NCBI RefSeq assembly: GCF_009763805.1
Contig: NZ_CP046803.1
Span: 1,116,001-1,180,000, forward strand
Source: Vibrio cidicii
GTDB taxonomy: Bacteria; Pseudomonadota; Gammaproteobacteria; Enterobacterales; Vibrionaceae
DNA: 64,000 nucleotides
Direction of reading: 5' to 3'
In this document: piece after piece, positions 17,526-25,690 of the stretch
Position numbering within the stretch: position 1 is the stretch's first letter
How the letters are laid out: the number at the start of each line of letters is the position of its first letter
Translations under genes and position numbers: made by a program
Notes under the pieces: generated by a model
Databases searched by the model: none
What the model saw: the letters and a program-made list of their open reading frames with translations, nothing else
What the model was told of the DNA's origin: nothing

Positions 17526-18545
17526 TTAAGCTCTCACTGGTTGAATTTCGTTAAGGTTGAACAGCAGTTCCAGTTGGCTGCCGCTGGCCAGTAGTCGTTC
17601 TGATGAGCGATTGAGCAAATCGACCGTGAGCTCACACTGGTTGACGTTCACCTGATAGCGGATCACATTGCCGAGCAACTGGTGGCTTTTAATCACCCCA
17701 ATTTGCGGCGCAGAAATGTGTTGGCCGTACTGTCGTCCGGGCTCTTTAACATAAATCGACTCAGGGCGAATCGCCACTTTCCATTCGGTGTCGAGATTAA
17801 ACAGGCGTTTCGCTTGGCTGGCCTCGACCAGATTGTAGTGGCCCATAAATCCGGCAACAAACTCATTGACCGGATGGGTGTAAATCGCTTCCGGCGTGCC
17901 TGCCTGCACTATCTCACCTTTATTCATCAGGAAAATGCGGTCTGAGAGGATCATCGCCTCTTCTTGATCGTGAGTGACAAAGATGGTGGTCAGGTTCATC
18001 TCTTTCTGAATATCGCGGATCTGCTGGCGCAAATGTTTGCGGATTTTGGCATCCAGTGCAGAAAGCGGCTCATCGAGTAACAAAATGCGGGGTTTTACCA
18101 CCAAGGCGCGCGCCAGTGCCACGCGTTGACGTTGCCCACCAGAGAGTTGATGCGGGTAGTGCTCCTCTTTGCCATTGAGATCCACCAGCGCAATCACTTT
18201 CGCCACTTCACGTTGGATAGCATCAGCAGGCATCTTCTGCATTTTCAGTCCAAAGGCGATATTGCCGGCCACGGTCAGATTGGGGAACAGCGCATAGGAT
18301 TGAAACACCATGCCGATACCACGCTGCTGCGGTGTTTGCTGAGTGATGTTTTCTCCGTTGACCCAGATCTCGCCATCATCCAGGCTTTCTAGGCCAGCCA
18401 GGCTGCGCAACAAGGTCGATTTGCCACAACCACTAGGGCCAAGCAGAGTGACAAACTCGCCTTGTTCAATCTGAAACTGAATGTTTTCAAACACCTTGTT
18501 ATCAGCAAAATATTTGGTGAGTTGATTGGCGGTAACGTAGCTCAT
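17526..18545 (-). CDS. ABC importer ATPase (PotA/FbpC/PhnT type)
   Basis: This 339-residue ATPase energises uptake through the two permeases encoded upstream. Walker A is GPSGCGKST (about residue 36), the Q-loop is in MVFQSYALFP, the signature is LSGGQRQR, Walker B is ILLLDEPLSALD, and the switch His is in IFVTHDQEEA. After about residue 240 a TOBE-type domain follows (VAIRPESIYV). The stop overlaps nothing, but the start overlaps the previous permease by four bases. The family includes iron, polyamine and 2-aminoethylphosphonate importers; the linked phosphatase genes favour an organophosphorus substrate. Confidence 0.9.
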   Translation of the reverse strand: MSYVTANQLTKYFADNKVFENIQFQIEQGEFVTLLGPSGCGKSTLLRSLAGLESLDDGEIWVNGENITQQTPQQRGIGMVFQSYALFPNLTVAGNIAFGLKMQKMPADAIQREVAKVIALVDLNGKEEHYPHQLSGGQRQRVALARALVVKPRILLLDEPLSALDAKIRKHLRQQIRDIQKEMNLTTIFVTHDQEEAMILSDRIFLMNKGEIVQAGTPEAIYTHPVNEFVAGFMGHYNLVEASQAKRLFNLDTEWKVAIRPESIYVKEPGRQYGQHISAPQIGVIKSHQLLGNVIRYQVNVNQCELTVDLLNRSSERLLASGSQLELLFNLNEIQPVRA

Positions 18546-19330
18546 GAGTGAGTTCCTCGGCTAAAACGACTGGCGAGCCAAGTCAGCAAAAAGATAAATA
18601 GGAAATAGGTCATCACCAGCGCGGAGGTAAAATGGCCGCTGGTCTGGCGCATGTTGTACAGATAAATCTGCAAAGTTTCATAGCGGGTGCCCACCAAAAT
18701 ATTGGCAAAGACAAACTCCCCAAGCAGGAATGAAAAAGAAAGAAACAGCGAAGCCATTAATCCTTTCTTGAGATTTGGCAATACCACCAACAAAAACGCT
18801 TGCGTGGTGCTTGCGCCGAGCAGGTGAGCGGCGTCCATCAGATCGCGCAGATGGATAGCGGCGAAATTATTAGCGATGGCGCGATACATAAAAGGCAGCG
18901 CTATGGTGAAGTAAGTGCCCACTAAAATCCAAGGCGTGCCAACCAGTGCAATCTCGCTGTCCGCATAGAGCTGCAAAAGACCTACAGAAGAGACTACCGG
19001 AGGTACAGCAAAAGGCAGCAAGATGAGCATATTCATCACCTTGTCGAGTTTAGGAAAGTAGTAGAACACCACGAAAATCGCGGGCAACACTAACACCACA
19101 CTTAATAGTAGTGCTGAGAGACAGATAAAGAGCGAACGGCCAAAAGCATCGAGAAAACGCTGATCGCTGAGCAGCTTAATGTACCAGTCCAAGGTAAATC
19201 CGTCCGGCAAAATGGTCGCCCCCCAGCGTGATGAAAGCGAATACACCAAAGTCGCGACAATCGGGATCAGCATCAAACCGACCACAGTGGTGACCACGGC
19301 TTGGTCAAAAGTGCGCTTATGCTTGTGCAT
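18542..19330 (-). CDS. ABC importer permease, second subunit (PhnV-like)
   Basis: This 262-residue inner-membrane permease has about six hydrophobic segments. The conserved loop that contacts the ATPase lies around MDAAHLLGASTTQAFLLVVLPNLKKG, shown here only in part (DAAHLLGAS). It overlaps the previous permease gene by 14 bases and the ATPase gene by four, so the three are translationally coupled. It belongs to the binding-protein-dependent transport family that includes PhnV and PotC-type permeases. Confidence 0.85.
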   Translation of the reverse strand: MHKHKRTFDQAVVTTVVGLMLIPIVATLVYSLSSRWGATILPDGFTLDWYIKLLSDQRFLDAFGRSLFICLSALLLSVVLVLPAIFVVFYYFPKLDKVMNMLILLPFAVPPVVSSVGLLQLYADSEIALVGTPWILVGTYFTIALPFMYRAIANNFAAIHLRDLMDAAHLLGASTTQAFLLVVLPNLKKGLMASLFLSFSFLLGEFVFANILVGTRYETLQIYLYNMRQTSGHFTSALVMTYFLFIFLLTWLASRFSRGTHS

Positions 19331-20219
19331 CTTGCTTTCTCCCTAGGTAACTTTTGCTGATCAACCACTGGTTGATGATGGTAATCAGCGCTAAAAGCAC
19401 CATCACGAGCACTGAAATGGCCGCCGCGAGATTGGGCTCAAGAAACAGATCGCCCGACACTAAGCTGGCGATGCGGATGGTGATCAAATTGTAGTTACCG
19501 GAGGTGAGCGCATAAACGCTGGCGTATGCGCCAATCGCGTTGGCGATCAGAATAATGAAAGTGCCCAGCAGCGCAGGTGACAGGACCGGCAGTGCTATTT
19601 TGAGCCAATATTGCCATGTTTTTGCTCCCAGCAGAGCGGCGGCGGCCTGCCAATCGTCGCTCAGTGCGTCGAATGCGGGGTAGAGCAGCAAGGTGGCGAG
19701 GGGGATCTGAAAGTAGATGTAAATCGCCAGCAATCCCCATTTGCCGTACAAGTCAAACTCGCCCAGCAAGCCATATTGTTTCAGTAGCAAAGTGAGCGCG
19801 CCGTTGGTACCGAGAATAATGATGAAAGCGAAAGAGAGCGGCACACCGGCAAAGTTACTGCTCATATTGGTAAAGGCGATCACGCCATCGCGTAGCACAC
19901 TATTGACTCGGCGCAGTGAGGAAACCAGAAGAGTGGCGATGGCTAAGCCAATCAGGCTAGACCAAAACCCCAACCAGATACTGTTGCTAAAGGCCTGACG
20001 CATGAACGCCGAATCAAGAATTTCAACATAGTTCTCTAGCGAGAGGCTTTCATCGTAAATAAAGCTGTTGCAAAGCACCCAAACCATCGGGGCCAGTTGG
20101 AACAGATAGAAAAACAGTGCAAATGGCGCCAACCATAATGCGGGTTTAAAACGAGAAAATCGGCGAAGCGTGGTGTGCTTGGTGGCGGATTTACTCTGAG
20201 GAATAACGGAACTGCTCAT
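19317..20219 (-). CDS. ABC importer permease, first subunit (PhnU-like)
   Basis: This 300-residue inner-membrane permease starts with a basic cytoplasmic stretch (RRFSRFKP) and then has about six to seven hydrophobic segments. The ATPase-contacting loop is visible in WQAAAALLGAKTWQYW followed by KIALPVLSPAL. The four-base ATGA overlap with the preceding hydrolase gene shows it is part of the same transcript. It pairs with the next permease to form the channel. Confidence 0.85.
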   Translation of the reverse strand: MSSSVIPQSKSATKHTTLRRFSRFKPALWLAPFALFFYLFQLAPMVWVLCNSFIYDESLSLENYVEILDSAFMRQAFSNSIWLGFWSSLIGLAIATLLVSSLRRVNSVLRDGVIAFTNMSSNFAGVPLSFAFIIILGTNGALTLLLKQYGLLGEFDLYGKWGLLAIYIYFQIPLATLLLYPAFDALSDDWQAAAALLGAKTWQYWLKIALPVLSPALLGTFIILIANAIGAYASVYALTSGNYNLITIRIASLVSGDLFLEPNLAAAISVLVMVLLALITIINQWLISKSYLGRKQDAQA

Positions 20220-21022
20220 AGTGCCAATAGTGCCTGTGGATAAGGTTTTTGGTGCTCAAGGCCAAGTAACTGGCAGACGGCACCACAAAGCTCGGTTTGT
20301 TGGATATCACACTCGCGGTGGCTAAAGTGCTCACCAATCACAAACAAAGGAACTTCACGCTCTTGGGGCAAAATACCGCCGTGGGAGAGATCGTTGTTCA
20401 TGCCGTGATCGCTCGTGATGAGGACTTGATAACCCTCGGTGAGCCAAGTATCGAGATAATGGGAGAGATAACCGTCGGCCATGCGTGCACTGTTACGGTA
20501 TTGGCGTGAATCCAAACCATGTTTGTGGCCCATGTCGTCAATATTCATTGGATGGATCAACAAGAAATCGGGCTGATAGCGGCGGCGCAAATAGTCGCCA
20601 TCGAGAAACAGAGCTTCATCAGGGTAGTGATCCCAATGATAAAAACAGCCGTGCTGGATGTTGAGGTTGTCATCGTGGGTGAAGCGATCGCGCACAGCAT
20701 CATAAGGAGTGCGATTGTACAGTTCACTGACCCAGTGATAAGCCGCCGCTGCGGTTACTTTGCCCTGATTTTTCGCCAAGCTGAAAATCGATTCCTGCTG
20801 CGAAAGGCGCGCAATCTGGTTATGCACGATGCCGCTGTCGACCGGGCGAACGCCAGTGAGTAAGCACTCGTAGAGCGGGCGAGAGAGTGACGGGAGTTCA
20901 CAGTGCAGTTTATAAAGCGTTGCGCGTTGCTGTTCTATCAGGCCATTCAGGTAGCCCATGCAATCACGGGCTACCTGATAGTTGAGTCCATCTAGAACAA
21001 CCAAGATCACTTTGCTGTTCAT
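20216..21022 (-). CDS. Alkaline phosphatase superfamily hydrolase (nucleotide pyrophosphatase/phosphonoacetate hydrolase type)
   Basis: This 268-residue protein has no signal peptide and is therefore probably cytoplasmic. Metal ligands of the superfamily are visible: VVLDGL at the N-terminus, the nucleophile region LPSLSRPLYE, NIDDMGHKHG, and TSDHGM near the C-terminus. The fold covers phosphodiesterases, nucleotide pyrophosphatases and phosphonoacetate hydrolase. It sits between the binding protein gene (13 bases upstream) and the permeases, so it probably cuts the imported compound. A type I phosphodiesterase or C-P hydrolase role is possible; the choice cannot be made from sequence alone. 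Confidence 0.8.
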   Translation of the reverse strand: MNSKVILVVLDGLNYQVARDCMGYLNGLIEQQRATLYKLHCELPSLSRPLYECLLTGVRPVDSGIVHNQIARLSQQESIFSLAKNQGKVTAAAAYHWVSELYNRTPYDAVRDRFTHDDNLNIQHGCFYHWDHYPDEALFLDGDYLRRRYQPDFLLIHPMNIDDMGHKHGLDSRQYRNSARMADGYLSHYLDTWLTEGYQVLITSDHGMNNDLSHGGILPQEREVPLFVIGEHFSHRECDIQQTELCGAVCQLLGLEHQKPYPQALLAL

Positions 21023-21035
21023 GAAAAATGGTCTC

Positions 21036-22103
21036 TTATTGCTGGTGGATCAGAACGCTTTCTTGCCATTGACGCGGCAGTTTGCGCGCCGATTTTTCCC
21101 ACGCATTGAAATCTTGTACCGGGTGCACGTTGCTGTACTGATCATTCGCAATCAGTTTATCCTGCACCGACTTTGGCAGAGTCACGTTGCTGCGAATAGG
21201 GCGTGCGTAGCCTTCGGCAAGGTTGATCTGGCCCTGATCACTGAATATGTACTCACGTGCCAACTTGGCGGCGTTCGGGTTTTTCGCGTACTTATTGATG
21301 ATGGTGGTGTAGCCGGAAATAACCGAACCGTCTTGTGGAATATTTACGCTAAAGCGTGAGCGGTCAATTTGGTCACGGTAGTTGAGCGCGTTGAAGTCCC
21401 ACAAAATGGCCACTTCCACTTCGCCTTTTTCAAGGTTGGCAATGCTTGGGTCGGTAAACGATAAACGCCCTTGTTTGGCCAGCTTAGCGAAGAAGTCCAG
21501 CGCCGGTTTGAGGTTACTTTCGTCACCGCCGTTGGCAAACGCCGCCGCCAATACTGCGTTGTTGGCTTGCGCTGCAACACCGACGTCACCAACCGTCACC
21601 TTGTAATCGCCTTTTAGCAGATCATCCCAAGATTTGGGGGCATTTTTCACCAAGTTATTGTTGGAAATAAAAGAGATTGTGCCGGTGTAAGCCAGAGCCC
21701 AGTGACCCTCTTTGTCTTTCGCCCAGTTTGGAATATCGCTCCAAGTGGTCGGTTTGTAAGGCTGAGTGACGCCCTTTTTGACCGCAACACGAGCAAAAGC
21801 AAAACCGACATCACCGATATCCGCGGTGGCGTTTTTCTTCTCTGCTTCGAACTTGGCGATCTCTTGCGCCGAGCTCATGTCAGTATCTTGATGATTCAAG
21901 CCATAGTTGGCCTTTAAGTCTGTCCAAGTGCCTTTCCAGTTGGCCCAACTGTCTGGCATCCCGACACTGTACACCGCCCCTTCTTTTTGTGCGGCTTCAA
22001 TCAGAGATTGCAAATCCGCTTGTTTTGCCATGGCGTGCGTCGATAGCGAAGCGGCGATCAGCGTAACCGATAGCGCCGTAGAACGACTAAGCAAAGTTTT
22101 CAT
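21036..22103 (-). CDS. Periplasmic substrate-binding protein of the ABC importer (PhnS-like)
   Basis: I choose the ATG at 22103: GGAG sits five bases upstream, while the in-frame ATG at 22112 has no room for a ribosome site. The product of 355 residues has a clear signal peptide (MKTLLSRSTALSVTLIAASL, cleavage after AMA). The mature domain is an iron/thiamine/2-aminoethylphosphonate-type (family 1) binding fold with EGAVYSVGMPDSW, DIGDVGFAFA and LAEGYARPIR. It is the first gene of the operon. The ligand is inferred to be a phosphorus compound from the two linked hydrolases and from an operator-like motif shared with a GntR/UTRA regulator gene. Confidence 0.85.
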   Translation of the reverse strand: MKTLLSRSTALSVTLIAASLSTHAMAKQADLQSLIEAAQKEGAVYSVGMPDSWANWKGTWTDLKANYGLNHQDTDMSSAQEIAKFEAEKKNATADIGDVGFAFARVAVKKGVTQPYKPTTWSDIPNWAKDKEGHWALAYTGTISFISNNNLVKNAPKSWDDLLKGDYKVTVGDVGVAAQANNAVLAAAFANGGDESNLKPALDFFAKLAKQGRLSFTDPSIANLEKGEVEVAILWDFNALNYRDQIDRSRFSVNIPQDGSVISGYTTIINKYAKNPNAAKLAREYIFSDQGQINLAEGYARPIRSNVTLPKSVQDKLIANDQYSNVHPVQDFNAWEKSARKLPRQWQESVLIHQQ

Positions 22104-22117
22104 TGTCTCCATCCTTT

Positions 22118-22132
22118 TGGACTAGGTCAGTA
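22118..22132 (+). promoter_or_regulatory. Operator-like motif in the leader of the uptake operon
   Basis: TGGACTAGGTCAGTA lies 15 bases upstream of the binding-protein ATG. It matches 13 of 15 positions of 33946-33960, directly before a GntR/UTRA regulator gene. The core GACTAGGTC has inverted GAC/GTC half-sites. Operator function is inferred. Confidence 0.5.
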
Positions 22133-22307
22133 AGTTCGTTTTTTATCCTAGGGAGGGAGTGTGACGATTTAGCGCAAGTTGTTTGACAGTTTTGTGTCGT
22201 TTCGGTTGCGCCAGAGGAGTTTAAACCAACTGTGTTTGCGGATTAAACAAAGTGTTTCTATCTTTACAGAAGAGATTCACTAGTTTCATTTAAAAGGAAT
22301 TTAGAAC

Positions 22308-22802
22308 ATGAAATTGATAGAAAGAATGGTGATCCAATATTTATCGTATGCTGTCATTTCCATTACTATTCTATTTGGTGGGAATGCCTACTCGGCAGAA
22401 CGTGTTGTATTAAGCATCGTGAATGGAGCTCAGATGCACCACTTTACTCTGAAAGATCTTGATAGTTTACCAAGAAGTAAAATTATAACAACAACTCCTT
22501 GGACAGGAGAAAATACGGTCTTTGAAGGAATATCTGCCAAAACGCTGCTTGAGCAGATAGGCGAATCAAAAGGCAGTTTTAAAGTCACCGCATTGAACAA
22601 TTACTGGGCAATGATCCCTAGCAATGATATAGATAAATACAATCCGTTATTTGCAATAAGAAAAGATGATCAGTTAATGAGTGTTCGTGACAAAGGGCCT
22701 ATTTGGGTTATCTACCCATTGAGTGATTTCAAAGAAGAAAAAAATGAGGTTCTGCATAGTCGAATGGTATGGCAAGTTAATAAAATTGATATTGAAAAAT
22801 AA
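22308..22802 (+). CDS. Periplasmic oxidoreductase-molybdopterin-fold protein, likely sensor partner
   Basis: This 164-residue protein has an N-terminal signal peptide (cleavage near residue 30 after NAYSA) and a domain resembling the sulfite-oxidase-type molybdopterin-binding fold. Visible family cues are HFTLKDLDSLP, TVFEGISAKTLLEQIG and GPIWVIYPL. The conserved cofactor-binding cysteine of true molybdoenzymes is not seen, so it probably binds another ligand or none. SD-like AAGGAA precedes the start at about ten bases. It is followed after three bases by a membrane GGDEF/EAL gene, so it may feed a periplasmic signal to that protein. Catalysis should not be assumed. Confidence 0.65.
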   Translation: MKLIERMVIQYLSYAVISITILFGGNAYSAERVVLSIVNGAQMHHFTLKDLDSLPRSKIITTTPWTGENTVFEGISAKTLLEQIGESKGSFKVTALNNYWAMIPSNDIDKYNPLFAIRKDDQLMSVRDKGPIWVIYPLSDFKEEKNEVLHSRMVWQVNKIDIEK

Positions 22803-22805
22803 CAT

Positions 22806-24719
22806 ATGACTAAGGGTATTATTTATTTCCTAGTGATAATTTTAGGCGTGTCAGGATTTTTTATCTCGGCTTTTGTTAAGTTTAATGACACGTTTAGTAT
22901 GATGACCAAGCATACACAATTATCTGCTTGGGCATTAGCACAACTTGAGATAGAAACACTAGAATTTATTAATGAACTAAATATTTTTCTGATAAAAAAA
23001 GACTCATCAAGAAGCGATCTCAACTTACGCTACGATATTTTATGGAGTCGATATGAAACATTTTTGACTAGTGATGAAACTAAAGAGATTAGAAAGTTAT
23101 ATGATTCTGAACGTGTTATTATCGAGGCATTTGATTATTTAAAAAAATATGAAAATGATATTGTGAATGGAAATAGACATAATCTTAATTTTCTTAGTGC
23201 ACAATTAGATAGAATCACTCCTGAAATAAGAAATCTTATGATTGCTAATTTTACTGGAGAAAGCTCAATAAAAAAACTAGCTGTGCTAGAAAAGAACAAA
23301 TCTAGTGTCATTTTATATATGATGGTTATACTGGTTATTATAATATTTCTAACATACAAACTTTACCGGGATGCTAGGTTGCAAGAGTTCATCGCTTGGT
23401 ATGATCCATTAACCAAACTAAAAAATAGAAACTATTTATTGAAGAAGATAAATGAATATAAAAAGTCAAATGTAGAGTACACGATAATATTATTAGATGT
23501 CGACAATTTTAAGGAAATAAATGATGCTATTGGTTACGATTATGGAGACCAAGTTCTCATTACGTTATCTTCGTTATTAAAAAAGTACAAAAAATTCAAT
23601 AGTATTGAATGCATTCGTATTGGATCAGACGAATTTTCTGTTGTGATTACTAAATCTGATGTAGACATTGATACTTACGCTAAATTGCTACTGAATGATC
23701 TAAACTATATTATATCAAATCTTGATCCTTCGAAGAGAACAAGAATTTCTATGGGGATAGCGAATAGCTTTGACACTAAATCGATAAATGAAAGTTTAAT
23801 GGGATTTTCTAGTACAACACTCAATAATGCAGATGTCGCTTTAAATATTGCCAAGAAAAGTAAGTTGGATAAATTGATTTTTTTCAAGAAAGAAATTGCT
23901 ATTGAGCATCATAAGAAAAGACGTTTATCAGAAGATCTATTCGCGCTGCTAAAAAGGGAACAGCAGAGTGAGATCTATATGCTTTATCAGCCAATCATCT
24001 TGAGAGACAAGCAACGTCTTGGCTGTGAAGCACTGATCCGTTGGAATCATCCTACTTTTGGATTCATACATCCAGAATATCTAATTAAAATTGCAGAAGA
24101 GTCTGGATTAGCGAAAAGGCTAGGGCAGTGGATTATGCAGCAGGTTTATTTCTCTTTGGATGAGCAATGGGTGGAGTTTAATTCTCGGGTGGAAGTGGCA
24201 ATAAATTTATCAGATTCGTTGTTTGATGAAGATTTAGTCTTAGCAGTAAAAAGAATTTTTTCCAAGGATCGTAATTATCTCCAATCTATTGTTCTAGAAA
24301 TAACTGAAACTATGACACTAGACGATACCAATAGAAGTCAGAGAATTATTAAATCTTTATCCGAATTAAATGTTCGCCTTGCATTGGATGATTTTGGGAC
24401 TGGTTGGTCATCACTTAGCACTTTGAATCAGTTAAATTTTAATAAATTAAAAATAGATAAGTCATTTATTAGAGAGATAACAACGAAAGAGAATCAACAA
24501 TATTTTGTCTCTTCTATTGTTACACTCTCTCACCAACTCGGTATAAAAGTAGTTGCTGAGGGAGTCGAGCAACAAGATCAATGGGAGAAACTGCTTGATC
24601 TGGGTGTCGACGAGTTCCAAGGTTATCATTTTTCGAAACCGATTGATGCGAAGCAGTTTCTAGATTTCTGCACCACTTACTTCGACATTGAGCCATTATC
24701 CTGTAAAAGCTTATCTTGA
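22806..24719 (+). CDS. Membrane GGDEF-EAL protein with degenerate cyclase and conserved phosphodiesterase motifs
   Basis: This 637-residue c-di-GMP protein has transmembrane segments at about 5-25 and 167-188, bracketing a periplasmic helical domain. The GGDEF domain (about 200-350) has IGSDEF in place of GGDEF, so cyclase activity is doubtful. The EAL domain (about 375-625) keeps the catalytic set: CEALIRW, NLSDS, EITETM, DDFGTGWSSL, KIDKSFI, EGVEQ and QGYHFSKP. The prediction is a phosphodiesterase controlled by the periplasmic domain, perhaps via the molybdopterin-fold protein encoded three bases upstream. The gene is notably AT-rich and lysine-rich compared with its neighbours, a hint of different ancestry. 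Confidence 0.9.
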   Translation: MTKGIIYFLVIILGVSGFFISAFVKFNDTFSMMTKHTQLSAWALAQLEIETLEFINELNIFLIKKDSSRSDLNLRYDILWSRYETFLTSDETKEIRKLYDSERVIIEAFDYLKKYENDIVNGNRHNLNFLSAQLDRITPEIRNLMIANFTGESSIKKLAVLEKNKSSVILYMMVILVIIIFLTYKLYRDARLQEFIAWYDPLTKLKNRNYLLKKINEYKKSNVEYTIILLDVDNFKEINDAIGYDYGDQVLITLSSLLKKYKKFNSIECIRIGSDEFSVVITKSDVDIDTYAKLLLNDLNYIISNLDPSKRTRISMGIANSFDTKSINESLMGFSSTTLNNADVALNIAKKSKLDKLIFFKKEIAIEHHKKRRLSEDLFALLKREQQSEIYMLYQPIILRDKQRLGCEALIRWNHPTFGFIHPEYLIKIAEESGLAKRLGQWIMQQVYFSLDEQWVEFNSRVEVAINLSDSLFDEDLVLAVKRIFSKDRNYLQSIVLEITETMTLDDTNRSQRIIKSLSELNVRLALDDFGTGWSSLSTLNQLNFNKLKIDKSFIREITTKENQQYFVSSIVTLSHQLGIKVVAEGVEQQDQWEKLLDLGVDEFQGYHFSKPIDAKQFLDFCTTYFDIEPLSCKSLS

Positions 24720-24870
24720 AAAGGGAGCTGGAACACCTTTCTATTTTTCCATCATTCTGTTTGCTCCCTGCCAGTTTTGATCTCATTAACAATAACAGCA
24801 TTTGAAATGGATAATTTTCATAAATATCCTACATTTAATAGATAAGTCAGGTAGAAAGTGGATCTTGTCG

Positions 24871-25681
24871 ATGAATGTTAAGCCCCTTTTAATGTGTGTT
24901 CTCTTGCCGTTTTCCGTTTGCGCTGAAGAAATTATCTTTGGCATTGTTCCTCAGCAATCGGCAACCACGTTAGCGAAGCGCTGGGGGCCGATATTACGAG
25001 CGGTTTCAGAATCGACAGGCCATGAAATCGTGTTTCGTACCACTAAAGATATCCCCGAATTTGAAAAACAGCTGCTAAGGGGCGAGTTTGACATCGCTTA
25101 CATGAACCCTTACCACTACACCGTTTTTCATCAAACGCCCGGTTATCAAGCGTTTGCTAAACAGAAAGACAAAATGATTCGAGGTTTGATCGTGGTGCAA
25201 AAGGGCAGTGCGTTGGATAACATCAGTGAGCTGAATGGTAAGATGGTCGCTTTTCCTTCGCCAGCGGCGTTTCGCAGCCAGTGTTTTGCCTAAAGCAGCG
25301 TTGGAACAACGCGGCATTAAAGTGAAACCTATGTATGTCTCTTCACACGATTCTGTTTATCTTAATGTGGCTAGAGGAGTGGTTGAGGCGGGTGGTGGAA
25401 TAGAGAGAACATTAAATAATATTCAGCCAGAGGTGCGAGAGCAGCTATCGGTACTGTGGCGAAGTGATGCCTACACTCCCCACGCGTTTGCCTATCATCC
25501 GAATTTATCGATAGAAGTCGTGCAGCAAATTCAAACCGCGCTCACCGAACTGGCCGATACAGAAAACGGTGCCAAGTTGTTAAAGGCGATCAATTTCAGC
25601 GGTATCGCAGCCGCAAAAGATGAAGATTGGGATGATGTCCGCGCCCTCAATATCACCTCTTTAGATCACTTAATGAACTAG
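24871..25681 (+). pseudogene. PhnD-like periplasmic binding protein, frameshifted, linked to a sensor kinase
   Basis: I start at the ATG 24871, which yields a signal peptide (MNVKPLLMCVLLPFSVCA). The in-frame start at 24802 would add an unlikely extension. The protein is a phosphate/phosphite/phosphonate-type binding protein (FGIVPQQSA, FDIAYMNPYHYTVF). The frame breaks at GTTTC, with TTT at 25270-25272; reading GTTC gives PSPAAFAASVLPKAALEQRG and continues to 25681, about 269 residues in all. It is followed after nine bases by a histidine kinase, so it most likely acts as a ligand-binding partner of that sensor rather than of a transporter, since no permease is nearby. The break is probably a sequence error. 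Confidence 0.8.
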
Positions 25682-25690
25682 AAGGCCAAA

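Noticed and set aside
22174-22211. GCGCAA and TTGCGC pair upstream of the uptake operon considered as an operator
   Set aside because: The spacing of about 30 bases is large and the motif is short; the TGGACTAG motif nearer the start is better supported.
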